From contig NZ_LMHS01000005.1 of the NCBI RefSeq assembly GCF_001428485.1, positions 32,568-96,567 of the forward strand: 64,000 bases of DNA. Direction: 5' to 3'. Both the position numbers and the translations under genes were made by a program. Positions 7,848 through 17,645 of this stretch are shown here, piece by piece; position 1 is the first letter of the stretch; each line of letters opens with the position of its first letter. The notes below the pieces were generated by a model, which was given only the letters and a program-made list of their open reading frames with translations, did no database searches and was not told where the DNA came from. This DNA comes from Microbacterium sp. Root180 (GTDB lineage Bacteria > Actinomycetota > Actinomycetes > Actinomycetales > Microbacteriaceae).

Positions 7848-8558
7848 ATGTCGGCAGACTCCCGGCTCTCCGCGCCGTTCTTCGAGATCGGCCCGAAGAA
7901 CCTGCTCCGACTGCCGGCGATCATCGAGGTCGCCCTCGCCGCCGTTCGCGCCGGCGACGAGAACGGCGTGTCGGTCATCGTCACCGTACCGGCGCCGCTC
8001 ATCGCGCAGGTCCAGCGCGCGGTGCCCGACGTGTTCGTGTTCGCGCAGACGATGGATGACGATGAGCCCGGGCCGAGCGTCGGCCGGATCACGGCGGAGT
8101 CCCTCGTGGATGCCGGCGCGCGCGGCGTCATGCTGAACCACGACAGCAGTCCCCTCGATCCCACGACGCTGGCGCGAACCGTCCGCCGTGCGTCCGAGAG
8201 CGGACTCATGACGATGGTGTGCGCGGGTACCGATGAGCAGGCGCTCGATCTGGCCCGGCTCGATCCCACGATCGTGCTCTACGAGCCACCGGAGCTGATC
8301 GGCGGAGCCGGCGGCGGCGACCGTCCCTGGATCCGCCCGATCGACCGGCGAGTCCGCGAGGTCGCTCCCGAGGTCCTCATGATGCACGCAGGAGGCGTCG
8401 CCGTCCCGGAGGACGCCTACCGGATCATGCGCAGCGGTGCGCAGGGGACAGGATCGACGTCGGGAGTGCTGCGCGCGGCGTCGCCGACGGATGCCGCGGC
8501 GCAGTTCATCCGCGCGGCGCGCCGAGGCTACGACGAGGCACTTTCCGCCGGCGGCTGA
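7848..8558 (+). CDS. Archaeal-type triose-phosphate-isomerase-like protein
   Basis: This 236-residue TIM barrel resembles archaeal triose-phosphate isomerases rather than the longer bacterial TpiA. Visible landmarks are FFEIGPKN near the N terminus (candidate active-site Lys), VFAQTMDDDEPGPSVGRI, MLNHDSSPL (catalytic His), GLMTMVCAGT, YEPPELIGG (catalytic Glu) and MHAGGVAVPEDA near the phosphate loop. ATG 7848 follows the DeoR stop by seven bases; GTG 7845 is possible. It is unlikely to be the housekeeping glycolytic enzyme because it is locked to a regulator and a catabolic operon. By analogy with EryH, which isomerises erythrulose phosphates in tetritol pathways, it may isomerise the ketose phosphate of this pathway. 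Confidence 0.75.
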   Translation: MSADSRLSAPFFEIGPKNLLRLPAIIEVALAAVRAGDENGVSVIVTVPAPLIAQVQRAVPDVFVFAQTMDDDEPGPSVGRITAESLVDAGARGVMLNHDSSPLDPTTLARTVRRASESGLMTMVCAGTDEQALDLARLDPTIVLYEPPELIGGAGGGDRPWIRPIDRRVREVAPEVLMMHAGGVAVPEDAYRIMRSGAQGTGSTSGVLRAASPTDAAAQFIRAARRGYDEALSAGG

Positions 8559-8583
8559 CACCTGGGCAGTTCGCCTGTCCGCC

Positions 8584-8602
8584 CGGCCACGAGGCCGTTC
8601 TT
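8584..8602 (+). terminator. Weak hairpin between convergent genes
   Basis: CGGCC (8584-8588) and GGCCG (8593-8597) pair around an ACGA loop, followed by TTCTT. It lies just after the isomerase-like gene and before the convergent aldo/keto reductase. The stem is short, so the terminator call is tentative. Confidence 0.35.
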
Positions 8603-8689
8603 CGGGTCAACGAGCCGCCGTTCATCGATCAAGGTGCCCTAGATCGTGGCACGCAGTGCAGCGATTCGACGGGCGTTCGTCACCGGCCT

Positions 8690-10821
<2,132 letters not shown>

Positions 10822-10843
10822 TGACTCAGGATGCCTGATGCCG

Positions 10844-10885
10844 ACGCTCGCCGCACGTCGCGTCTGGGGTCATCTCGGCGAGCGT
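10844..10885 (-). terminator. Hairpin downstream of the LacI gene
   Basis: ACGCTCGCCG (10844-10853) and CGGCGAGCGT (10876-10885) are perfect ten-base inverted copies separated by 22 bases, lying just after the LacI stop and before the esterase-like gene on the same strand. There is no T-tract, so terminator activity is uncertain. Confidence 0.4.
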
Positions 10886-10911
10886 GCGAGAAGAGAGCTG
10901 ACGTCTGAGAT

Positions 10912-11997
10912 TCATGTCCGTGCAGGTGCTGTGGACTCCCGGACGATCAGGGGCGCCATCCGTGAGGGATCGCTCGTCGGGCGGGGAATCTCCTCGATCG
11001 AGGAGAGAAGCTTGTCCACGGCGATCGCGCCGGCTTCCTCGAAGTCGAGTCTGAGTGTGGTCAGCGGTGGGCGGAAGAACGCCGCCTCGGGGATGTCGTC
11101 GATGCCCGTCACACTGACGTCATCCGGAACTCTCAGACCCGCTTCCGTCAGCGCGAGAATCGCACCGAGCGCCATCTGGTCGTTGGACGCCACAACGGCC
11201 GTCGCACCGAACAGGTGGGGGGCGTCCCGGATCGCTCGGTAGCCAGAGGATGCCGACCAGTCGCCGCTCACCTGGCCGACGGGGAGAAGCCCGCTGGCGC
11301 TCAGTGCCAAATCGAAGGCCTGGGTGCGGTTGCGCGCCGCGGACCACGTTGCCGGGCCGGCGATGTGGAGAATTCGCTCGTGCCCCAGATCCCGAAGGTG
11401 CGAGATCAAAGCAGGAAAGCCCGCGGACGTCAGCTCGCTCGGCTGCCCCGCCACGGAGTCGCTCACCTCCGTCGCAAACACGACCGGGACCCGGAAGTCC
11501 GTGTGCTGAAATGCCTCGGCCATCTCGTCGGTTGACGCCAACGCCAGGACGCCGGCGACGTCCAGCTGAGCCGCCAGATCGAGAGCCTCTTGGATGGCGG
11601 CCGGATCGCCCATGTCCAGGGCGATGATGTCGAGGAGGTAGCCGGCCTGACGTGCAGCCGTGCTCGCGCCCTGCACGATCCTGCTCGGCCCGATCTGGTT
11701 GATCTCGTGCGTCAGCGCAGCGATGCGGTGCGATCGCCCGCTCTTCAGAGAGCGGGCTGTGAGGTTCGGCCGATAACCGAGCTGATCCAGCGCACTGACG
11801 ACCTTGTCCCGTGTCGCCGGCCGGATTCCCTGGTAGCCCTTGAGGAATCGACTCACCGTCTGGTGAGACACGCCGGCGCGCCTTGCCACGTCGTAGATCG
11901 TGGCCGGCTTGGAGAGCGAGGACGCACCGCTCGTCTCATCTGCGGCGGCTTCCCACGCGTCGGCCTGACTCGATGTGTCCGCGAGCTCCGAATCCAT
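10912..11997 (-). CDS. LacI-family transcriptional regulator of the beta-galactosidase operon
   Basis: This 361-residue regulator carries an unusually long polar leader of about 30 residues before the LacI helix-turn-helix (TIYDVARRAGVSHQTVSRFLKG) and hinge (LGYRPNLTARSLKSG). The periplasmic-binding-like sugar domain follows, with MALGAILALTEAGLRVPDDV and GIDDIPEA as the conserved effector region. It is divergent from the GH42 gene across 189 bases that contain two palindromes, so it most likely represses the galactosidase/importer operon and is released by galactose or a beta-galactoside. The start at 11997 gives the longest product; a later start would trim the leader without touching the DNA-binding domain. 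Confidence 0.92.
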   Translation of the reverse strand: MDSELADTSSQADAWEAAADETSGASSLSKPATIYDVARRAGVSHQTVSRFLKGYQGIRPATRDKVVSALDQLGYRPNLTARSLKSGRSHRIAALTHEINQIGPSRIVQGASTAARQAGYLLDIIALDMGDPAAIQEALDLAAQLDVAGVLALASTDEMAEAFQHTDFRVPVVFATEVSDSVAGQPSELTSAGFPALISHLRDLGHERILHIAGPATWSAARNRTQAFDLALSASGLLPVGQVSGDWSASSGYRAIRDAPHLFGATAVVASNDQMALGAILALTEAGLRVPDDVSVTGIDDIPEAAFFRPPLTTLRLDFEEAGAIAVDKLLSSIEEIPRPTSDPSRMAPLIVRESTAPART

Positions 11998-12088
11998 GAC
12001 TTCCTCCGGGGTTGATCCACCCTAGCCGTCGCGCAGGCGTCATCATCCGACGTGTCGGCTCTGCGATGGCCAAACGTCAATCTGGAGT

Positions 12089-12098
12089 TTATCGATAA
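12089..12098. promoter_or_regulatory. Palindromic operator candidate TTATCGATAA
   Basis: A perfect ten-base palindrome with central CG, the usual geometry of LacI-family operators, lies about 90 bases upstream of the GH42 start in the region divergent from the LacI gene. Confidence 0.55.
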
Positions 12099-12117
12099 CA
12101 TTCTGGTCCCAGACCGT

Positions 12118-12131
12118 TGTTTTCGAAAACA
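12118..12131. promoter_or_regulatory. Palindromic operator candidate TGTTTTCGAAAACA
   Basis: A perfect 14-base palindrome, also with central CG, is centred 32 bases from the first one (three helical turns), so two regulator dimers could bind on one face. It is AT-rich against a GC-rich background and precedes GH42 by about 55 bases. Confidence 0.65.
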
Positions 12132-12186
12132 TCTCGCGCTACATTCCACACACACACGTTCCGCCAGTGACAACGGAGTTGCCTCG

Positions 12187-14283
12187 ATGGACTCGTCTTC
12201 CGCCGCCTACCGCCCGACCGGCGTCCTCTTCGGCGCCGCCTACTACGCGGAGTACCACGTAGGCGAGCGTCTCGACCTCGATCTGGACCTCATGAAGGCG
12301 GCAGGGTTCACTGTCATTCGCGTCGGCGAGTCGGTGTGGTCGACATGGGAACCGCGCGACGGCGAGTTCGACCTGGAGTGGCTCCAGCCGGTCCTCGACG
12401 GTGCGCATGCTCGCGGCATCCGAGTGATTCTCGGCACCCCGACCTACGCGGTGCCCCCATGGCTGCAGGTCGCGCACCCCGAGATCGCCGCGGAGCGCAA
12501 GACAGGGCAGCGGGTTGCCTGGGGTGCCCGTCAGGAGATCGACTTCGCGCACCCGGTCTTCCGCGTCTACGCGGAGCGGGTCATTCGCGCGATTCTCGAC
12601 CGCCATGCCCGCCACCCGGCGGTCATCGGGTTCCAGGTCGACAACGAGCCTGGGCTCGAACTGTTCCACAACGAGCACGTCTTCCAGGAGTTCCGGGATC
12701 GCCTGGAGCGGCAATACCTGGACGTGGAAGCGCTGAACGACGAGTGGGGCCTGACGTACTGGTCACACAGGCTCGATGACTGGACCGAGCTCTGGCGGCC
12801 CGATGGGAACTCCTTCCCCCAGTACGACCTCGCCTGGCGTCGCTTCCAGGCCAGCTTGACGACCGAGTTCATCGCCTGGCAGGCGGGTCTGGTGCGCGAA
12901 TACCGGCGAGACGACCAGTTCGTGATGACCTGCCTGCAGTACCCCCGTCCTGCCGTCGACGACGAGAAGCTCAACGAGCGGCTGGACATCACAGCGGGAA
13001 ACCCGTACTACGGAATGCAGGATCGCCTCGATGCAATGAAGGAAGTGCCCGCGCTCAGCTGGCCGACCACAGGCGTGGCGGGCCTGTTCCGACAGGCAGA
13101 CCGGTTGTTCTCGTCTCAGCAGTCGCGGTTCCTCGTCACCGAGACGAACGCGCAGTCCATCGGCGGGTCCGACACGAACTTCCCGCCGTACCCCGGCCAG
13201 CTCGCCCAGTCCGCGTTCGCGCTGATCTCCCGCGGAGCGGCGATGATCGAGTACTGGCACTGGCACACCCTGCACTACGGAGCCGAAACCTACTGGGGCG
13301 GAGTTCTGCCGCACAGTCTCATTCCCGGTCGCATCTACGAAGAACTCTCGCAGCTCGGTTCCTCGCTCGAGAAGATCGGCAACGCCCTGGATGGGTACGA
13401 GCCGGATGCCGACGTGGCCATCCTGTGGTCGAACGACAGCAGATTCGCCCTGCAGTTCGCCCCGCCGTTCCGCCTCGCCGGCGAGGTCGACGACGCGGCC
13501 TATGAGCGCATCATCGACGCATTCCACCGGGGAGTCGTCGACTCCGGCCGTCAAGCGCGCATCCTCCACGTCGATCAGGCCCGCGGGATGGGTGCGGCGC
13601 AGCTGGCCGAGCGATTCCCGGTTCTCATCGCGGCAGGACTCTACATCTCGACGGACGACGACCTCGCGCTCCTCCGCGAGTACGCCGAGCACGGCGGTCA
13701 TCTCGTCCTCGGGATCCGCACCGGCTACGCCGATGACGAGGCACGCGCACGCATCGCCGTGTCGCCAGCGGGCCTGCACGAGGCAGCCGGAGTTCGCTAC
13801 GACGAGTACTCCAACCTCGAGGCGAGGATCCCCGTCGTCGGCACCGATCGGCTGCAGACGGATGCCGCGGCCGCGGAACTGTGGATCGACGGTCTCATCG
13901 CGGAAGGCGCGGACGTGCTCGCCACCTATGAGCACCCACGATTCGGCGACTTCCCGGCGGTGACGACTCATCGCTTCGGTTCCGGGCGCATCACGGTGGT
14001 GGGCACTGTGCCCTCGCCGGAGCTGGCCGCTCGCATCATCGAGTGGATCGTCCCCGCGGCGATCGCATCGGAACTGGTGGGTTCAGCATCCCTCCCCGTC
14101 ACGGTGTCGTCGGGAGCCCTGCCCGACGGCGGCCGGGCCTGGTTCGTCTTCAACTGGGGATGGCCGCAACAAGAAGTGACACTTTCACGTCCCGTCACAG
14201 ATCTGGTGACGGGTGGCCCGCTCGAGGCGGGTACCGCACTCTCACTCGAGGGATGGTCGACGCGAGCATTCGTCAGCCGGTGA
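12187..14283 (+). CDS. GH42 beta-galactosidase
   Basis: This 698-residue glycoside hydrolase family 42 enzyme removes beta-linked galactose from oligosaccharides. The TIM-barrel start FGAAYYAEYH, RVGESVWSTWEP and the acid/base Glu154 in QVDNEPG are present. The nucleophile Glu319 lies in LVTETNAQS, and GAAMIEYWHWHTLHYGAE is typical of the family. A trimerisation and C-terminal domain follow. No signal peptide is present, so it acts in the cytoplasm. ATG 12187 is used because ACGGAG lies nine bases upstream; the open frame extends 135 bases further into the operator region. It is the first gene of an importer operon controlled by the divergent LacI regulator. Confidence 0.95.
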   Translation: MDSSSAAYRPTGVLFGAAYYAEYHVGERLDLDLDLMKAAGFTVIRVGESVWSTWEPRDGEFDLEWLQPVLDGAHARGIRVILGTPTYAVPPWLQVAHPEIAAERKTGQRVAWGARQEIDFAHPVFRVYAERVIRAILDRHARHPAVIGFQVDNEPGLELFHNEHVFQEFRDRLERQYLDVEALNDEWGLTYWSHRLDDWTELWRPDGNSFPQYDLAWRRFQASLTTEFIAWQAGLVREYRRDDQFVMTCLQYPRPAVDDEKLNERLDITAGNPYYGMQDRLDAMKEVPALSWPTTGVAGLFRQADRLFSSQQSRFLVTETNAQSIGGSDTNFPPYPGQLAQSAFALISRGAAMIEYWHWHTLHYGAETYWGGVLPHSLIPGRIYEELSQLGSSLEKIGNALDGYEPDADVAILWSNDSRFALQFAPPFRLAGEVDDAAYERIIDAFHRGVVDSGRQARILHVDQARGMGAAQLAERFPVLIAAGLYISTDDDLALLREYAEHGGHLVLGIRTGYADDEARARIAVSPAGLHEAAGVRYDEYSNLEARIPVVGTDRLQTDAAAAELWIDGLIAEGADVLATYEHPRFGDFPAVTTHRFGSGRITVVGTVPSPELAARIIEWIVPAAIASELVGSASLPVTVSSGALPDGGRAWFVFNWGWPQQEVTLSRPVTDLVTGGPLEAGTALSLEGWSTRAFVSR

Positions 14284-14329
14284 GACTCCGGGATCACGAG
14301 ATCCGACACCCAAACAAGAAAGAGCAACC

Positions 14330-15682
14330 ATGAACAAGGCACCAAGAACAGCGATGGCGCTGCTGGGAGGCATTGCGGTCACAGGTCTGGTCCTCGCCGG
14401 CTGCAGCGGCGGCGGGGGCGACACCACCCCGAGCGCCACGGGCATCAGCCAGGCCGACATCGACGAGGCGATGACCACCCCGACCGAGCTGACCTTCTGG
14501 ACGTGGGTTCCCGACATCCAGAATCAGGTCGATCTCTTCGAGGCGAAGTACCCCGCCATCACGGTCAAGGTCGAGAACGTGGGCCAGGGCCTCGCGCACT
14601 ACCAGAAGCTGCGCACCGCCATCGAAGCGGGTGAAGGCGCACCCGATGTCGCACAGATCGAGTACCCGTACATCCCCTCGTTCGTGCTGACCGAGTCGCT
14701 GCTCGACCTCGCGCCCTACGGCGCCGATGACCTCGCGGACGACTACGTGGGCTGGTCGTGGGACCAGGTGTCGCCCGCCGATGAGGTGTGGGCCATTCCG
14801 CAGGACGTCGGACCGATGGGCAACCTGTATCGCGAGGACATCCTGGCCGCGGCGGGGATCACCGAACCCCCCGCCACATACGACGACTACGCTGCGGCGG
14901 CGAAGGCGGTGAAGGAGAAGACCGGTTCGTACATCTCGAACGTCGCCCCGACGTCAGCTGCCCAGATGGAGGGCTTCTTCTGGCAGGCCGGAGTCAAGCC
15001 GTTCTCGTACGACGGCAAGGAGACAGTGAGCATCAATGTCAACAGCGATCGGGCCAAGGAGGTGGCGAACTATTGGGCCGGGCTGATCCAGGACGACCTC
15101 ATCTCCACAGATCCCGACTTCACGGACGAGTGGTTCCAGAAGTTCGCGAACGGCACGTACGCCGGGTGGCTCACGGCCGCCTGGGCGCCGGTCTTCCTGT
15201 CGGGCACAGCGGGGGAGACCTCTGGGCTGTGGCGCGCGGCGCCGCTGCCGCAGTGGGAGGCCGGTACCGAGGTGTCGGGCAACTTCGGCGGCTCCTCGGA
15301 TGCGGTCCTCGCTGACACCGAGAACCCCATCGCCGCCTACGAGCTTGCGAAGTTCGTCAACAACGACCCCGAGTCCGCGTTGAGGTTGGCGACGGAGCAG
15401 TTCCTCTTCCCCCCGCAGGTCTCCGTGCTCGAGGACCCGGCGTTCATCGATCAGGAGTCGGAGTTCTACGGGGGACAGAAGGTGAACGCGTTGTTCGCTG
15501 AGATCTCGACGACAGTCGACCCTGATTTCCAGTGGCTGCCGTTCATGGACTACGTGGACTCCGCCTACGCGGAGACGGTTGGTACGGTCATCGCCGAGAA
15601 GGGCGACATCGCTGCCGCCCTCGATGCGTGGCAGGAGCAGATCGTCTCCTACGCGGAGGACCAGGGCTTCACCGTGGAGTAA
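14330..15682 (+). CDS. Solute-binding lipoprotein of the galactoside ABC importer
   Basis: This 450-residue family-1 sugar-binding protein has lipobox LVLAGC (Cys25) and a mature protein beginning with a glycine- and threonine-rich linker. Segments such as LTFWTWVPDIQNQVDLFEAKYP and DVAQIEYPYIPSFVL are characteristic of CUT1 binding proteins. It lies 46 bases downstream of GH42 and upstream of two permeases, followed by a hairpin that may raise its expression relative to them. The likely ligands are beta-galacto-oligosaccharides, inferred from GH42 and GH35 in the same operon. Confidence 0.93.
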   Translation: MNKAPRTAMALLGGIAVTGLVLAGCSGGGGDTTPSATGISQADIDEAMTTPTELTFWTWVPDIQNQVDLFEAKYPAITVKVENVGQGLAHYQKLRTAIEAGEGAPDVAQIEYPYIPSFVLTESLLDLAPYGADDLADDYVGWSWDQVSPADEVWAIPQDVGPMGNLYREDILAAAGITEPPATYDDYAAAAKAVKEKTGSYISNVAPTSAAQMEGFFWQAGVKPFSYDGKETVSINVNSDRAKEVANYWAGLIQDDLISTDPDFTDEWFQKFANGTYAGWLTAAWAPVFLSGTAGETSGLWRAAPLPQWEAGTEVSGNFGGSSDAVLADTENPIAAYELAKFVNNDPESALRLATEQFLFPPQVSVLEDPAFIDQESEFYGGQKVNALFAEISTTVDPDFQWLPFMDYVDSAYAETVGTVIAEKGDIAAALDAWQEQIVSYAEDQGFTVE

Positions 15683-15691
15683 ACCAGGACT

Positions 15692-15720
15692 GGGCGCCCG
15701 TCGCAGCGCGGCGGGCGCCC
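15692..15720 (+). terminator. Intercistronic hairpin after the binding-protein gene
   Basis: GGGCGCCCG (15692-15700) and CGGGCGCCC (15712-15720) form a nine-base GC stem with an 11-base loop between the binding-protein and permease genes. No T-tract follows. It probably acts as a partial terminator or mRNA-stabilising barrier. Confidence 0.5.
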
Positions 15721-15758
15721 CACAACCGGATCCAGATCGATTCTTCGAGGGAGTCACC

Positions 15759-16718
15759 GTGTCGGATGCATCGAGGCTCACGGTCGCGCGCACCACCGGG
15801 AAGTCCGCAGTGACGCGGCGCACCAGTCCGACAAAGCGGAAGCAGTACCTGGCGGCGTACCTCTTCCTCGTCCCGTTCTTCGTCGTGTTCATCACGATGC
15901 TCGTCATCCCGCTCGTCTACGCCGGCTATCTGAGCCTCTTCGAGAGCAAGCTCATCGGCGGCGAGGTCTTCGCCGGCCTCGACAACTACGCCCGCGCGCT
16001 GACCGACCCGGAGTTCCTCGGCGGCCTGGGCCGGGTGGGGCTGTTCTTCATCGTCCAAGTGCCGATCATGCTCGGCCTCGCGCTCTTCTTCGCCCTGGCG
16101 CTCGACACCATGCGGGCCAGGGGATCGAAGGGCATCCGACTGCTGATCTTCATGCCGTACGCCGTGCCCGCGGTCGTCGCCACGCTGATGTGGGGCTACC
16201 TCTACGGCCCGGACTTCGGCCCGATCGCCCAGATCGCACGGGCGGTCGGCCTCGGCACACCGGACTTCCTGTCGCCCGGAAACATCCTCTTCTCGATGAT
16301 GAACATCGTCACGTGGGAGTTCATCGGCTACAACATGATCATCATGTATGCGGCCCTCCGTGCCATTCCCGGAGAACTGTACGAGGCGGCCGAAATCGAC
16401 GGCGCCGGCGAGTTCCGCCTGGCGTGGAGTATCAAGATCCCCGCCATCCGCCCCGCGATCATGCTCACCGTGATCTTCTCGATCATCGGCTCGTTCCAGT
16501 TGTTCGCCGAACCGAGCCTCCTGAACACGATCGCACCGACCGTGATCACGAACTCCTTCACTCCGAACTACTACGCGTACAACCTCGCGTTCGTCAACCA
16601 GGAGCTCAACTACGCGGCCGCTGTCGCGTTCCTGCTCGGACTCGTGATCGCGGTGATCTCGTACTTCGTCCAACTCGGTTCCGAACGCAGCGCGCGCCGC
16701 GAGCGGAAGGGGGCGTGA
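15759..16718 (+). CDS. Sugar ABC transporter permease (MalF-like)
   Basis: This 319-residue CUT1 permease has a basic cytoplasmic tail and then six membrane segments beginning near YLAAYLFLVPFFVVFITMLV. The EAA loop is EAAEIDGAGEFRLAWSIKIP. The GTG start at 15759 is chosen because GAGGGAG lies a few bases upstream and the first membrane helix follows after about 30 residues. Its last base is shared with the next permease start. It imports the sugar captured by the preceding binding protein; again there is no ATPase gene in the operon. Confidence 0.92.
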   Translation: MSDASRLTVARTTGKSAVTRRTSPTKRKQYLAAYLFLVPFFVVFITMLVIPLVYAGYLSLFESKLIGGEVFAGLDNYARALTDPEFLGGLGRVGLFFIVQVPIMLGLALFFALALDTMRARGSKGIRLLIFMPYAVPAVVATLMWGYLYGPDFGPIAQIARAVGLGTPDFLSPGNILFSMMNIVTWEFIGYNMIIMYAALRAIPGELYEAAEIDGAGEFRLAWSIKIPAIRPAIMLTVIFSIIGSFQLFAEPSLLNTIAPTVITNSFTPNYYAYNLAFVNQELNYAAAVAFLLGLVIAVISYFVQLGSERSARRERKGA

Positions 16719-17644
16719 TGACAGTCACCGAGACCCGGGCTCTCGTCGCTCCCGGAACGCCCCGTCATCGTCGCGGCGGAAGCCGGCACTACGACCCAGC
16801 GCGTCGGCGCAGCATCCTGCTCACCGTGCTGCTGTGGCTCTGCGTGTTGTACTTCATCGTTCCGCTGTGGTGGCTGTTCGTGTCCTCGACCAAGGACAAC
16901 TCCGCTCTGTTCTCGACGTTCGGGCTGTGGTTCGCTCCGGAGCTCTCGCTCTGGGACAACCTGCAGACGCTGTTCACCATCCGCGGCGGCCTCTACACCC
17001 GGTGGCTCCTGAATACGGTCGTCTATTCCGTGACGGCCGCCTTCGGCGCCACCGTCCTCTCGGCCATGGCCGGCTACGCGTTCGCGAAGTACGACTTTCC
17101 GGGCAAGAAGGTGCTGTTCAGCGCGACCCTGGGCGCCGTCATGATCCCGCTCACCGCTCTGGCGTTGCCGACCTATCTGCTGTTCTCACAGGCCGGTCTC
17201 ACCGACACCCCCTGGGCGGTGATCATTCCCTCCCTCGTCAGCCCGTTCGGGGTGTACCTCATGCGCGTCTACGCTGCGGACGCCATCCCCGACACTCTCA
17301 TCGAGGCGGCGCGTGTCGACGGAGCAGGGGAGTTCCGCATCTTCTGGCAGGTGGGTCTGCGCATGCTCGGGCCTGGACTGGTGACGGTCTTTCTCTTCTC
17401 GCTCGTCGCGACGTGGAACAACTACTTCCTGCCCCTCATCATGCTCAACACATCGGAGCTCTACCCGATCACCGTCGGTCTCGCGCAGTTGCAGGCCGCT
17501 GCCACGGCCGGCGGTGGAACCCAGGCGCTGTTCTCCACGGTCATCACCGGGTCGTTCGTCGCCATCGTCCCGCTGATCGTCGCCTTCCTCTTCCTTCAGC
17601 GCTACTGGCAGTCCGGGTTGGCGACCGGCAGCGTGAAGGGCTGA
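16718..17644 (+). CDS. Carbohydrate ABC transporter permease (MalG-like)
   Basis: This 308-residue partner permease has its first membrane helix at about residues 36-56 (LTVLLWLCVLYFIVPLWWLF) and the EAA loop IEAARVDGAGEFRIFWQVGL. The ATG at 16718 overlaps the TGA of the first permease (TGATG), indicating translational coupling. GH35 follows one base after the stop. The order binding protein, MalF, MalG, hydrolase is typical of actinobacterial oligosaccharide operons. Confidence 0.93.
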   Translation: MTVTETRALVAPGTPRHRRGGSRHYDPARRRSILLTVLLWLCVLYFIVPLWWLFVSSTKDNSALFSTFGLWFAPELSLWDNLQTLFTIRGGLYTRWLLNTVVYSVTAAFGATVLSAMAGYAFAKYDFPGKKVLFSATLGAVMIPLTALALPTYLLFSQAGLTDTPWAVIIPSLVSPFGVYLMRVYAADAIPDTLIEAARVDGAGEFRIFWQVGLRMLGPGLVTVFLFSLVATWNNYFLPLIMLNTSELYPITVGLAQLQAAATAGGGTQALFSTVITGSFVAIVPLIVAFLFLQRYWQSGLATGSVKG

Positions 17645-17645
17645 T

